From Dryococelus australis (taxonomy: Eukaryota; Arthropoda; Insecta; Phasmatodea; Phasmatidae), in assembly GCA_029891345.1 (NCBI GenBank), contig CM056994.1:137398457-137462456 (forward strand): a DNA stretch of 64,000 bases, read 5' to 3'. Both the position numbers and the translations under genes were made by a program. Under the pieces are notes generated by a model. It was not told the DNA's origin, ran no database searches, and was given only the letters and a program-made list of their open reading frames with translations. Positions 22,996-38,100 of the stretch are shown piece by piece (the first letter of the stretch is position 1; every line of letters begins with the position of its first letter).

Positions 22996-23885
22996 AGAAA
23001 TTTTCTGTTTTTAAATGTTACCAGATGTCATGGGAAAAGGTGAAATTTATATAACTTGAATTTTTTCAACCGATTTTTCATTAAAAAATAATTTTAGATA
23101 CATTTGCTGTGTTTTTTTTCAACTTCTTTTTTTTCGAATTAAAAATAAAATTAATTTAAATAAAATATTTCTATAATGGATAATTTCCTAAATGGCTAAT
23201 CGTTTTGACAAGGTTGCACAGCAGCTGACGGGAAATCAAAACCTGTTGGTGCGCTCTTTTTCGGAGTTATTTACACTAGGCTCCTCTTCACCATGCAGTT
23301 CCGTACGAATGTCGCCTGCATCCTTCGCCTGTTATGACAGGTGCATTTGTCCAATGTGCCTGTAGATGAGTGCATTCATGGTTACAAAGCTAGAGAGCTT
23401 ATTTTTGTTAATTTTTTTTCGTACAGTAGTAAAAACTATTTTAATAAAATAAATAATATAACAAAATATCGACTTGACTGATTTTAAATAAGTAAATTTA
23501 TAATTAAACTATTTTTTACAATGTGCTACCTGGAATGCACTATTGAATTAGAATTTAAAATTGTGATTTAAGGTGTGTCTGTTTGATTTTGTTAAAAATA
23601 GTTTATATCGGTAGTATTCAAAGTTTTTATATAAGTTACCTTCTCGTATATGAAAAAATTACATAATTAAATTCGTGAAAAATATTCACACTAGTGATTC
23701 CTACACTCTAGCGGGGGTCTTACGAGTGGGGGTTTCTACGCAGAAGGAGGTTATTATATAGAAAAATTATTAAATATCCTAATTTTAAAGATGCATTTTT
23801 TTAGTTTTTACAATTTTTAAATCTTTTTTGGGGGTAACAGGTTTTTGTGATTGGGGATCAATACGTCCCGAAGTGGCAGGGTGTA
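22996..23885. other. A+T-rich spacer, no gene seen
   Basis: Only short A+T-biased frames occur. A G+C-richer patch at about 23210-23390 is unassigned. Confidence 0.4.
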
Positions 23886-23887
23886 TA

Positions 23888-23975
23888 TATATGTCCGTAT
23901 AACCGAGTGGTCTAAGGTGTCTGCATTCCGCCCCTATGTTCGACAGTTTGATCCCGCCCTCGTCTAGGCGATATT
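23888..23975 (+). mobile_element. tRNA(Ser/Leu)-like SINE head
   Basis: GTCCGTATAACCGAGTGGTCTAAGG matches the 5' half and A box of a class II tRNA, and CAGTTTGATCCCG resembles a B box. The long middle part would fit a Ser/Leu-type variable arm, but pairing is poor. Confidence 0.4.
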
Positions 23976-23999
23976 TTGAACGCCGAAATAATAGCGCTC

Positions 24000-24500
24000 C
24001 AAGCGGTCAACTCTAGAACAAACATGGCAGCTGAGCGAGAGCGAAACTAGCGCCCCTAGCAGGCAATGAAGAAACTATGTAGATGGTGTGCGAAGAAGGC
24101 GACAAGAGCAAGATATGGAATGAGAGAGATATATTAAGGAGGGAACGAAAGACATGGAATGAGAGAGACAAGATGGAATCACAGAATGCCAAGCAGGAAT
24201 GATATAGCATGGAAATACAAGATGGAATTATAGCCTAGAAGTATGAAGCGAGCATCACAAATCTAAATAATGGCTCGTTTTTACAAAAAGTGTCTCGCTA
24301 GTGCATGTTCTAGGACAATAATCTTTTTTTTGGAGGAATTAAGTAATCTATTAGAAAGAAAGCGACTTTTTCATGAGAAAAAATGGAAATTTGGAGTGGT
24401 TTTAAGTAAAAAAAAAATTAATTTTTAAGGAATAAAGGGAAATTTTGAGGGGAAAAAAGGAAATTTCAAAATGGTGGCTGGCACCACGTGTTACTCCTGG
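24000..24500 (-). repeat. Repeat block related to 5870-6235 and 18250-18400
   Basis: Loose repeats of GGAATGAGAGAGACAAGATGGAATC fill 24050-24240. At 24360-24480 the plus strand reads GGAAATTTCAAAATGGTGGCTGGC, the inverse of the segment near 18270-18305. The open frame at 24013-24210 on the minus strand is explained by this bias. Confidence 0.4.
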
Positions 24501-27090
24501 ATCCCCTTTGTCCTGGAGAGAAACAGATCCTACTACGAATTTCTGTTATTGATTAAGTATGAGGTCCTGGTTAACGGATTTGGATTTGAAACTTCCAATT
24601 TGACGTATTTCACTTGCTTATAGTATCGAAGAGTAACTCAGGCGTGTTGTGTGGGAGTGTACTGCAATTTGCGATTACAACATTTCTTGTTCAATGTATG
24701 CACATCATAAGGTAATGATTGTTATGTCAGGTGTGTGCGTTTAGAGTATTATAGGCCATTTTGCTGGACTTGTAATCCGTTGGGTCCGGGTTGATCTCAC
24801 TGGACTTATTTGGTGTAGAATTTTCATCTGCCTCTCTTGTGGTTTTCAGGATCTTATGTTAACCTGGTCGACGGATAATGAGAGTTGAAATATTATTTCA
24901 CAGCGAGTAAACTTTAAATTAACTTCCGCACATGTAAAAAACCTAGAATATAAGAAGTTTTGCTAGCCTTGTCACTTCAACGAGGTAGCGGGAAAGTAAA
25001 TCGTACGTCTGTAGTTACGTAACCACCCGTATTTGACGTGACTCGGGATGCGAAATCTCGCGAACCAACCCCCCCCCCCCCTCCCCACCCGGCAGCCTTT
25101 TTTTTCTCGCTTTTCCAGTGATACGCCAGGCAGGGCTTCTTTCTTGCAGAGCTCGTATATCTGAACTCCTCACCTCTTCCGATTAGGTCTCGGTAACACC
25201 CCTAGTCAAAATTACTTTGTTGGCAGATATTTTCCCCTTTTACCAACTTTTTAAGAGAATTCTCGTCAGATGCCACCACATGCTTAAAGTGTTTATACAG
25301 TCACCCTGTTGACCGTTAGGGACTCGTCACAGTATTCGGAGGGTAAATCTTTGCCATTTGTAGTATACCTCAAAGAAAACCATGGTTATGATCTGAAACT
25401 TAAATGAGATTAACTGTATCCTAAACTGTATAAATTTATCCTCTATACAAGAACAAGGCAATGGAAGAGCGGACGGAACGATATGAAATTGACCAAATTT
25501 CAAAAAATCCTGATTTCAGTTCGGGAAAAGAGTGCTTCATATCTATATTAAAAGAGTGGCATTATTTTAGTCTGTGTGCCGTTCAAAAATATGGCACAGA
25601 TTTTACATTTAGAGCGTATCTTCTTATTTACAGGTATCCAGCTAAAAATGCTATTCGATGAATTTCATTTGTAAGATGTCCTAATATCACTGGTCACTAA
25701 GAATGATTCTTCGCGCTGCCATTAATTGTGTTTTCATTTATTTAAACATCAAAATGTATTTTAATAAACACAAACATATATATATATATTACAGGATACT
25801 TTTTTCATAGGGTATGGACAGTTATATGACAGGCAATGTTTGTTAAAAAATGTTCTGTTTAAAATGCAAACATAGACATGTCGTATTGAAAACTTGCTGA
25901 CAAACTGTTACTTATCTCCAAGCTATGATTTATGTAATAGAGAGATGCTGTACTATTTTGTAACTGTTTCGTTAAACGACATTCACCTCTTTCGAAATTG
26001 TCGACAATTGCTACCTTGATCCATCACTAGAGGAACGTGATATTCTAAAAATCTTCTGTTGGCAGGCTAGAATTCAAACATGTATACCCTAGTGTTCTTT
26101 TTATGATTATTTCACAGGGGTTCTGAAACATCCTGTTAAACTCTTTTGCCAGTTCTAAATAAGTGGTTCATTTATAACTACCAGGTCTAAAGGATACCAA
26201 ATGAAACACTTTAGGAGCCTGATAACCAAATAACAAACAGGACTTCGAGCATATCTTTATCATGGAGTTTGAGAAATATAATTTACTTATGCCTCAAAAA
26301 GTTAGTAATATTGTATAAGATGATGTTGGTAGAACAGCTATGCCTTCAGTTTCTTGTAACCTGAGTACTCATATTATGTTTTGCACAATATAACATTTCC
26401 CTATACGCTGCGGTGATTCCGTTTGCACATAGACTGAATTATGAATGAGGCCCAATTCTGATGTACCTGGCACTTGCCTTGGGTCGGTTTTGTGTGGCCA
26501 GAACAAGGGGCCTGACCACCTCGTCTCCCACCGGCAAGGATAGTCCAGCATGATTGCTGGACAAATTCTCTTCCCAACATTAAGAGAGATGGAGCAGCGT
26601 ACTCACATTTATAAGAACCATAGTTCGATTCCCGGTATAGCTATCCTGATATCAGATTTCGTATTTTTCCATTATCACTTCAGGCAAATGCTGGAATAGT
26701 TATTTAATACAGGCAATGGTTGATATCGGCCAAAAGACTGCTTGTCCAAACAAACTGTTCCGTCTCTTATGACCTGCACTGTCAAGAATATGATAAGACC
26801 TACATACACACAACATGTCTTATACACCCCTACTTATTAATTTACCATTTATTATTGCCAGGTGCCATGTATGAAATTTGATGACAAGAATTATTAATTC
26901 ACAAAGAAAGTTGAAATGGATATTTAAAGCTATAGGCCGATAGACATTTTTTATTTTTTTTGACCACATTATATTCCAGTTTTATATTATTGTTCCAAAG
27001 ATACAAAAAATCATACATTTAATCAAATGACTCATTGAAATTGTATTAATATATCTTAAGGACGAACAGAAATGAAATCTACCTAGGTGC
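24501..27090. other. Downstream flank of the protease gene; no gene seen
   Basis: It contains tRNA-like scraps near 24770-24815 and 26600-26645 (B-box-like AGTTCGATTCCCGG), a 13-base C run at 25069-25081, and a small (AT)n near 25775. The frame at 25461-25661 (66 codons) is unrecognised. Confidence 0.4.
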
Positions 27091-27100
27091 TGACAATTAT

Positions 27101-27106
27101 TTTATT
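27101..27106 (-). promoter_or_regulatory. Poly(A) signal of the serine protease gene
   Basis: AATAAA on the minus strand lies 60 bases after the stop codon, with overlapping A+T-rich variants beside it. This predicts a short 3' UTR. Confidence 0.7.
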
Positions 27107-27165
27107 TTATGCATATGTAAGGTACAGTTTACCAGTTAGATATATCACTTCACAAATGCATGAGC

Positions 27166-27339
27166 TTAGGCTCGGATGGCGATGCCAGTGTTGGATGAGA
27201 TCCAAGAGAGGTACCTGCTGGTTCGGGCATAAGCTGCAGGGAAGTTGGGCAGACAGTCCTCAACACCAAATGAGACAGCGCCAACCAAAGTCCACAGTCC
27301 ATCGGCTTCTTGGACCACCAGAGGACCACCGCTGTCACC
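27166..27339 (-). CDS. Protease exon 7: catalytic Ser, C-terminus and stop
   Basis: The acceptor is CATAACAG|GGT and the frame runs 57 codons to TAA. It opens with GDSGGPLVV (Ser265), continues with SFG at positions 214-216 and the Cys291 partner of Cys261, and ends with a YLSWIS helix and a short basic tail. Confidence 0.95.
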   Translation of the reverse strand, partial: GDSGGPLVVQEADGLWTLVGAVSFGVEDCLPNFPAAYARTSRYLSWISSNTGIAIRA

Positions 27340-30300
27340 CTGTTATGAAGAAAATTTCGGAATGTCGATAAAAGTCTGAATTAAAAGTAACAAATCATTA
27401 TTCCTTGATAATGAGACATTAAGACCATTGTCATTATTGGAATATATTTTTTTGTTTCTTAAAGATATGGTTTAAAAATCCTATATATATATATAAATAA
27501 ATAAATAAATAAATAAATAAATATATATATATATATATATATAAGATTAGAAATCGTAATGATTTGGGAAGAGGGTATGCAATGCACTTTATCCTATATG
27601 CGACAAAAAATATGAATTTAATACAAAAATATTGAAGTATTAACAAAAGTGTAATTAGAGACAGAATTTTATCAAAGAAGGAAAAACTACTGCTTCGTCC
27701 CAATTAAAATTTTTGGCGTTATTTATTATACAAGCTTAGTTTGTGTGCGGCATTTTCATTCAAGTAAAGCACACTCTGCTAAATAATAATTTTTTCTCAT
27801 GTTTACAACACTGTTACGTTGTAACTATGAAATCGTTATATTAAAAGAATACTTCATACACTCCCTTAAAAGCACTCGTATAATATACGGAGATATATTA
27901 AAAGCTATACGATAAAACATAATAATTAGGACAACTGAAAGTTTAATAAAATATTTAAAAAAAATAAAGAAACCGAAAACAATTATATACCTATTAGTGT
28001 TACTATTACATGTTTGCAATGATGTTGAAAAATATTAATACTTAACTTATAACTAAAATATACGCATTTGATACCAACATCTAACAGAAATATGAAAATA
28101 TTTTTCACATCTAGGTTTTTAACAAGTTATTAACATGATATGCCTTAATAATGTGACGTAAACTAATTTGGGTTAGCACAAACAGTTTCGGGGGAAAAAA
28201 TACAGGAAACTTGTAACATTTCTGTTGAACCAGAGATGCACAAATTACTTCCATGATAATATTTACACTGAAATAAGTATGTGGAAATCTTTTTCACGAA
28301 TTTTATATCCTTCATTTTTTTTAAATAAAAAAAATATTATTTCCTCTTCTCATAAAATTAAAATTAATCAATATCATTCTTCTTCTATTAATAATGATTC
28401 ATCTTTAAACATCTTGCAGTATATATATAATATTAATTAATTAATTTTATTTATTACAATAAAAATCCCGCATGCGTTCATCTTTGACGTTGGTGGTATG
28501 ATTTCTGTCATAAAAACTTAGTTAGATTTTACTTCTGCCTTATTTACGTTGTCACCTGTCTTCCAATTGGCTGTCATATGACCCCACCACATCCCTCCGC
28601 AAACCAGTAATTGCGAGACGAAAGACAACCGGTATATTTTCTTTTGTGCAATTGTTTAAAAAAAACATTCAATACTTCCTATTTTCTAGGGATTAAATTG
28701 AAAAGAACCAACACATTTAGAATACTTAACATTGTATAGAAACAAAATTAATATATTTACACAGTATCTGTATGTAAGTAAACAATTCAATTAACAAAAT
28801 ATTATACTATATTTTGTTTAACTCCTATAATAAATCTGAATATGGAAATTATATTAAATGAATAGGCAGCATATGCAAATACTCTGTAATAATACATAAT
28901 TTTAAATCTGTGACTAACGGTAAATACAACCCCTGAAAATACGCAATGTTACAAGCTGAAGTTCCATAATATGTTGATTACGACGTCTAGAAGATAAATA
29001 GATTTTACATCACCCAAGCACCAGTCAATAAGCAATTTTTAATGCGTGACGGCCCCATGGGAGTGGGATAGAGGTACACCCGCTCCGCGTGGGTGATCTC
29101 GGACTAACACGACAGTTGGCCACACACGAAGCCCTTGTGTGGTACTCCCGTGCCTCTTCCATATCATAACACTGCGATTTGAGACCTTCGCACTCAAGAC
29201 TCATCTGTTGTCCGATCTGGGTGCACTATCCTTAGGACATTTGTCCTCATCCCTACTCACTCTCCAGGTCAGTATTATTAAGGGCACTGGTTATGTGATC
29301 GAGTGTTATGTTCTATTGAAAAAATATATTAAAATTAAAACAGAAATTTTATCTCAACTGACAAGTGATTTTTTACCATTCAATTTATACACTATGTTTT
29401 AAATTTTATCTCCTCATGAACATGCGCATATTAAATCTTTCATAAAGCAAATGAAACAACATTGCAACTGTTATCGGTGTAATCTAAATGTAATTAACTA
29501 GTATTTTTAATACATTTGTATCAAAATTATGCAAAACCAAGTTAACTGTAACTCACGTTGCAAGGACTCCTTCCGTTGACTCCAATACTGCAAATGTTGG
29601 TAACTTGAATTCTGGAGCCGTGAGTGCTAGCGCACACGGCGTTTGTAATGATATTCACGTTGATGAACAAAAGATTTGCTGAGACTAGATTGTTGGCTGA
29701 AAAAAAAAAAAACGATAATAAACCACTAAACATTTATTTTTGTGCAAGGGAAGATTACGTATATAAAAAGTATGTATTTATACATGCATATTCACAAAGG
29801 CTACATATATACCGAATTTTACATAACATGTAGGACGCACTTCATTGGCGAACAGCGCACACAAAAGTAAGGGAAAAAGTTCCCATAAACAAGTGACTTA
29901 TTTGCCCTTGTTTCCAAGTTATATAGTCCTATTTGTGCTGAAGTATTGTAGTGCTGTTTATCGTTATAGGAGGTGCTGACCACACTACATTATGAATGCA
30001 TGCCTGGAGTCGCCGTATCGTACTGCCGTATTTCAAAATTACCAGATGTTTACCGAATACATTGGTACCATTCTTGGAAACGTTGACGGATTATTTCGAT
30101 CTGTATAATGAATGTAGCAAACACGATTGTTTCATGGTGTCCAATAAATTTAAATCCAATGAATCAAAGTCAGAAGAACTTGCAGGTCAGCCAATAGGTA
30201 TTGCATGAACTATCCGTTTGTTCGGAAATCTCTCATTAAAGAAATTTCCTGTTCCGTGTTCGGATTAGCACTTTTAGTTTACTAAAAGTTTACGTGACCC

Positions 30301-31854
30301 GAATTAATGGACTAAAATTTTTATATATTTGGTATTTAAGTATATAAATTTTTGTATGTAACCAAAGATACTAAAATAATATATAACCAAATCGCAACCA
30401 TCACTGAACAAGGGGCTATCGACGACGTCTAACTTGAATGCTACAGAATATTAAAATAATTATTTAACGTATGGTCTGTGTGAACATGACTGTACTATTT
30501 GGCTAAAATATCTTGGTGAACCATCGTGCATGAACCATATGTGAGGTACAACATTAGGGGGAATAAATTTAAAAATCTATACAACTTGTTTGTGTGGAAA
30601 TATACTGATGTTTGGCCTGTTAATGTCTCAACAAGAAAAATGGGTGCGATTAGATTGTCGCCCAGTATTTTTGCTCATACACAAATTTTGAACTGTTGTT
30701 GCTGTCATGATTAACAAATCACATTTGAATTTTCTTGAGCACAGTGGTGAGTTTTATGAGAATTAAATATTTTATCTCTAGTGAATCCAGCTTCGCCGGT
30801 AAATAATTCGGTGGACAGAAATTATTGATTGTCTATAAACATCTGCTGAAACCAAGGAAAAAAGGTTGACTCCCGAAAAAAAAAATCATCGCTATTAAGT
30901 GCCCGTACTTTTGAATGTGGCATGGATAAAAGCAACTGCTAGCGCAAAAATCTCCAAATTGCCACATTTCCTACGTTTGTTAGTGCTGCTGTTCCTTGGG
31001 TACTATAGTTAGCAATTATTTCGACATGCTGATAAAATCCTTTCTTACAGGTTGACAGGTCAAACATTAATGTTTTCCACCATCTGAAGTTCATTTTTGA
31101 AATGAGCCTGTACTTCATAGACGTTCTTGTAATCGATATAATATTTTATTTTACGGAACATATCCAGTAAGGCAACGATCTGCATATAGACGTCTAGCTT
31201 TTGATTAATTACAGTCCACGAGGCCATACATGAAATCGGTGTCTGCCATCTCCTGTTTAGAATAAATCACAGCACTGAATCAACTATTCATGTCAGGAAG
31301 ACAAACATACAACCCATAGCATACCAACTGAACACGTCGAGAGACCTCGAATATGTATCTTTAACTATCTGCTGAATATCTCACAGAGGTGCGTTATCGA
31401 CGGGAAGACTGCACGCCAGTTCAGTGCTTTGCATGTAGAGGTGATAAGAGAGTTGATGTGCATGTCTCGGTCGCCCCTAGCGCTCCCACGCCTTTAGGCC
31501 TCAAACATGCAATATTCCTTCAACCAGGCGGCCACCTTAACAGCGTCATCTTGAGAGCCGATGAGGGTGAAGTGAGGGGAGAATGGAGCAGCACAGGAAT
31601 GCAAGGACGGGGAAACGGGAGAACCCCCATGAAAACACGCTGACCAGCTGTGTCGTCCGGCGCGATTCCCACATGTGAAAATCCGGGAGTGACCCCCACG
31701 GAAAACGAACCCGGTTTGTCAAGGTGGGAGTTGAGCAGTCTAACCACTAAATGAAATTACCGCGGCTCCTATAAAGTAAAATTACAAACTATTTAACAGT
31801 TCAAAGTTAATATCATAATAGCATGTGTTCATTTCAATTCAAGTGTAACTTATG

Positions 31855-31927
<73 letters not shown>

Positions 31928-34900
31928 CAGAGGTACTGGCCAATTCTTGCAAATGCAGGTTTGTTTGTACTACACATTGGTATTATAGACATAGTTCTTT
32001 GCCTAAAATAAAGTCAACTAGTTTATAATCCCAAAAACCTATCACTATTGCTTTGGTATAGAGTCATATTGCTGTCGGAATGTATTCATGGTATTATTGA
32101 AGGATTATTTTCACATTTATATATTATATATGACAAATTTGGATGACACTTTTATATCTAGAGAGATCTTAGCTGAGGGCAAGACTTACTCAAAGTATAC
32201 AGTCAGTTCCTTCTTTAGACATGGTATTGCAGCAAGGCCTTGTTTCTCAGAATTCTCGAAATCAAATCCAGTTTCATAACACCAATATTGCGCACTGAAG
32301 CAAGTGTATCTTTACAAATTTGTTGGCTGCATTGGAAAAACGGTGTAATGGGAATATTTGTTTCAAAAATCACATATTATTCTATAATATTTACCCAACA
32401 AATTTTGACTGCAAATTGAAACTTATAATTTGCTATCTATTTTCCGTTATTTCTCCAGTTACACAGAAATTACCTTGAAAATACATGGGAATAATGAATT
32501 TAAGAACAACATTTCTTACTTAAGGAAAAAAAAATTCTGAGCTCAATCGAAAAATTGATTGGGTATCTGGCTAATCAGTTTTCAAAAGGAATGCTGAGAA
32601 ATGCATATTACCATTCAATTGGACTTGTTTGGTGGGAATATTTCCTATTATTTAAACGACGAAAGGAAAATACAATTCATACATGAATGTACCATCCATA
32701 GTAAAATTTTTAATTTTCTGCCAGAATTTAATAAAGAGAGTGAAGACTTATTTTCAAAGTATAGTTGATTATTGTATCACTTAAGTTAACTCACCACTGT
32801 TAACTCGTCCGAAGCCACTGACTATGGCGGCTGCTCCAGCGAAGGTGGTGCTTGCTTGAGAGTTGCGTGGCAGTCTGATGGCGTTGATGGTGTCTGCAAA
32901 ATAACACATCAAAAACGTCTCGTATCCATTAAGTTATCTCTTTCCAGAAGCCAGAATACCTGATCACTTAATACTTTGATCACATCTTTACGGACATTTT
33001 TCGTGTGGTATTGCTCTATCTATGAACTGTCGTGCCATGTCGCTTTAATCAGTGTATTTATATAATTGTTTCAACAAATTAATTTTGTACAAAACTTGTC
33101 AATTATGTGTAACGATCACATTAAAATATAACAATCATAATATGCATGGAATTTTAGGTTTTATGAGTTCACTTTTAGATAACCTTGCAGCTCCTGTAAA
33201 TATCAAACCTCAGGGGCACAGTATTGTGATAAGATTGTTCTGCTATTAAACAACTTTGCGTGAAGCTCGAGTACTAGGAATTTAATTAAGATGAAGGGAT
33301 AAATATGTGGGCTATAAAATCAAACAAATTTTATGTGTTCTAAATTTTGAAATGAGTATGCTGTGGTGATACAACCAAATAATTCATAATGTACAAAAAA
33401 ATAGCTTTATTTTTTGTATTTGTTGGACTGATATAAATTCTCTTGGTCTGTTATGAATAAGTTTTGATATGCTTCCATGAAATATGTAATGCTGATCTTT
33501 AATTATTTTACTTTGATATTGGCAGAATTCGAATGCTACACTAAAACCATTAAAAATTGTATTTATTGTTATCTCAATCACAACAAATGATCTCTCATAA
33601 ACTGTACGAAAATGAAATTTTAATTTTAATGTCAAGAAAACCATCATTTGTTGACAACTACGTTTTCGGTATGTAACTTTAAAACTTATGTGGGCATAAG
33701 ACAAATACAAATAAAATATAAAAAATTTAATACGTATTAAAATTAGTTTTGGTTTATTTCTTACTAGTGCAGTTTCCTACATAAAGTTAATAGTTGCTCA
33801 GAAAGTGAATTGCGACTTTCAAAATACGTAATTAGATTTAAATGATAACACGGTAAGCCAAAACTCTAAAACAAAACTGAAAGAATCTTACCAGATTTTC
33901 TTAAAACTAGTTTATGCACAAATTTTTGTAACCATATGCATGAATTGTTATAACCATCTCCAGGAATAACTATTTTATAGAGTTTCTCTTAGAATGATGG
34001 GAATTTTAAAGCTAATAATAATAATACACTTTTTAAGGGAAATCGTATATAGTTATTTCAATAAAACATTACGAAGGTAACTTATATTAATACTTTATTT
34101 TTTCGTGATTAATTTTGTAGTAGTTACGTCAATAATCACTGGTGCAAATGAGTTGTCAACATTGTGTTACGGATAGTGTACTTGAAGTAGGCAATACAAA
34201 CTCTCAGAAATTATTTCAAATATAATGTTAACATACAATATCGTTAGTATTGCCTCATTTGCGTGGGAATTTCCCACACTTTTGTCACGCTCTGTTACGT
34301 ACCATTTGGAGAATACTCTACATTTAAGAGTTAATTTTACTTTACATTTAGGTGTAATTTGCTTCCCTTACATATACGGAAAATTTATCTCATTTTTTTT
34401 TTAATGTAGTAATTTTATCTACTGTGAGCTATTGAGTGATGTGGTTTCTCTACAACAATACTATTTGTGTAACTAACACACAGTAGCGACTTTGTTGTAG
34501 CCCATTGAAACAATTTGACGGTAAAGAGACTATGATAAAATTCTAATATGACCACTTAGTTTGTTACAAGAATTGACTTTCGTGCTGCAGTGAGGAAGAG
34601 TGTAAAGACTCACTGGAGAAAGTGACAGAGGAAGCCAGCCTCAGCAAACCGATGTCGTTGGCGATGGTGTTGGAGTTGTAGTTGGCGTGGATGAACGCCT
34701 GCCTGGCGTTCTGGGTAACAGTTCCAGACTGAGCCACAGTCCTGCTGGTGGACCCCACGGTGATCTGGAAGCTGGATACCCTGCACGCAGAACATTCTAG
34801 TTTTAGCAAGCCACCTCACATAAGCATTTGATATTGGCTTTCATTTTAATGTTCTTTAGCACGAAGTTTCTGAGAATAAAATTTAAGAAAAGAAATGTGT

Positions 34901-35070
34901 AAATTTATTCGCACTGCTCTGCAGAAACTGTAGACTGCCAACAAATTGTCTAATCAGAAAATAATTGGTGCAGTATGCAATATACACAAACTCAGCACTC
35001 AAATACTCTTACTCGGACACACATGCTCATATGTAGTATATACTACGTGTACTATTTATATATAGAGGCC

Positions 35071-35123
<53 letters not shown>

Positions 35124-38100
35124 GAGATACAGAGACAGAGACAGAGAAAGAGAGAGTGTGTTTGTGTCAAATTTGGTTTTGCATTTCATATATTTAGAAA
35201 TAGAGCGTGAGGTTATTTTTTAATTCTCAGATACGGCCTGTATGTGTTTCATTTTTTAATTAATTTATTTATTTTATATGAAATCAAATCGCAGACATAA
35301 TTATAGTTACAAAGTTGTATATACGTCCCTTGGAAAGTTGCAATGCAATCTAATAACATTTGCCTACTCCTTTTACAAAATGAGGCCACAATTTTTATAA
35401 GATACTAGGAGCTGTCACTGCTGAAGTGTGCCACAACCAGTAAAGTTTTCTTTTTGGAAATATTAAAATTCTTTTTGAAAAAAAAAAAAAGTTCATTAAA
35501 TAACAAATGCTGTTAAAAACTATTTGCGAATACTTTTTTTTTTTTTGCCATCTGAATTGCATTTCAGCGTATTACTCTACGCGAAATAAAATAAATTATA
35601 AATTTAATGTTTTCTCGGCAGATTTGGTAAAGAAATTTCTGTTAGATTTACACATGTCGTCTGTTGATTACAACAGCTGGTTATAGCAGCAATTATTGAC
35701 TAATAATAACATTTGAGTATAACAATACAAATATGCATGTTTACAAAATCATATATATATATACATATAGGTTTTATCAGAATAAATATAAGTATTGATG
35801 ACACGTTGCTTTTTACATGACTTAATCACAGGAACATCAATTAGGAATTATTTGACATGTAGGGAGTGAGGATTTTGTTTTTAAGATCCAAGACAACAAT
35901 CTCTTTTGTCAGCGTACAAATTCAAAGTCAATTTTGGTTTTTGACAATGGACATTCTAACCTACTACTAATTAACAATTACAATCAACGATATTACATAG
36001 AATGCGAAATTAGTAATTTACTTCCTTCTCCCACAAGAAGTCGGAATATTACTAGGCCTTAATTCTAAAGTTCTCAGCAAATCTCGAACTACACAATACA
36101 TAAAGTATGTTGGGTTTCTGTGTCAAAAGCTGTTGTGCCTTGCATAGCAGTGATTTCAGTTTAATTTATTAGGCAAAAGTGCTAATGCAATAAAAATTGT
36201 TAAAATTTGTGGTCCCTGAAAGAAGATTTACAATCCACAGTATGATTACTACACTTGGGTAAGTTTTTGCTTTGAGTGGAACGAAAACATTGAAATTATA
36301 ATTTTCAACTAATTTAATTTTGGTTTTAATAATTTTGCGAACTTACACTTAATAAACCATTCGTACTTAAATTTAGATCCTTACGTCTAAGAACACAAAG
36401 AACTTTTATCAAAAAATATCCCATTTGCGAATGATCGACGTGACAGCATGACTTACAAGTCCAGGAAATTATTAAACTCGTATATAGGGTACATAATTTT
36501 TTAACAAAAACCGAGACCGTGGTCGAGCATTTTTATGGGGTTTGCATTTTCTCAAGAAAAACTTGAGCAATTCATATCACTGATATAATCAGTCGGTATG
36601 AAACATTAGTAGATAACACAGATTTGTCTCTTGTGTTGTACCTATATGCCGGTAGCTCACTGCACAAAATAATATTAGCTACCATAATCGGGACATGGGT
36701 AAACGTAACTAGATCGAGAGGCTTACCCAGAAACGCAGTGAGCAGCGGTGAGGACCCATTGGTTGGAAATGAGGGAACCACCACACAGACCAGTTCCTCC
36801 GAGGATCAGCAGTGCCTGCCAGGGGATCTGTCCTTGCGCAACCGCGCTACCACCAATGATTCGTTCTGCAGGCTTTACGAACACCTTTCCAGCATCCTCT
36901 GAACACAACACAGTATCTTTGTCACTACCTTCTTTATAAATTCGATCGTAATAACTTTTATTCGGAAATTCGCGACAAACAGTCGCATTTAAAAATAAAA
37001 ACTGTTCGGATCGTTCGCCTTATTTTAATTCGCGTTCGTTTCAACTAAAATAACTGGAAAGTATAATTCTTACATATTAAATATACGCATAAAAATATAT
37101 GTCGATGCCGAGTTCATTTTATAATGCTGTAGGCACTGGATTTGACACAGGAACACGTAAAATTTAAGTCTAGAGTAGATATAGTCAAATGTATTATAAT
37201 ACGCATACAATAAAATATAAATAATTAACTCACTGACCAGAACAGGAAAAGCAAAGCACTAAAAAAAAGTTGGAAATATGAGAAAATACCGCGTGGTAGC
37301 AAAACAAAAGATAGCTGAAACTACTGTGTATTTATATAATTTTTTAAAATATGGTCACCTATAATCTGCCTTCGTTTGTATTACTTGTAATTAATCGTGC
37401 TGCTGTTTTAATTTTAGTTATTGAAGCTAATTATCTTGTTTTTTGTTGCGATCATTTCTGTATGTTTTTGTCTTACATACCTGTTCAAAATCACAAATTC
37501 TGTCTTGTTGTGTGCGTGTTCTTATGTCAAATCCTGTGTTTCTTGGGAATTTCATTTCGTTGGTCCAAAAAATTTATCGTTTAAATACTTACGCCCTTGC
37601 ACAAATTATTCAAATAGCAATTATTTTAACGAAGTCATTTATCTCCTGTCCTGATGATATTAGTTAATATAATTACAATTAAGTACACAGGGGCAACTTG
37701 TAAACAGACTGGAGTAAATAAAAGTGAATATTTTAATTTTCTCATAGAGACTCAAACTTCACTGATAACTGATACGAATTTAGAAGTAAGCTTAACATTG
37801 CCAGACATACTATAAATAGTATTTTGAAGTGTGCAAAGACGAAATTTTTCATGCGTGCTTTATTAAGGCCGACACACACTCGTTTACTACCCTCAATAAA
37901 ATATCTGCATGCTTTGTGGTCAGCTAAAATTATAAGAACCAACCATTAACTGGACGACTAGCAAGATTTACGAACCAGTTTAGGAAGAAGACTGGGCATT
38001 GAACATCACAGTGTTGCAGTGTGAAGTGAGGGCCAAGAAATAATAGACTTTCTGGGTATTGTTACCTAGCCAGATGTGTACAGTGGGCCTGGACGGGTTG

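Noticed and set aside
31823-32011. Open frame with a long Ile-Tyr repeat
   Set aside because: It is the translation of a pure (TA)n microsatellite.
36624-36939. Plus-strand frames of 92 and 63 codons over the third protease exon
   Set aside because: They are antisense to a well-supported exon whose catalytic motifs and splice sites lie on the minus strand.
37351-37667. Three overlapping hydrophobic plus-strand frames in intron 2
   Set aside because: They lie in A+T-rich intron sequence, with no promoter, splice or domain support.
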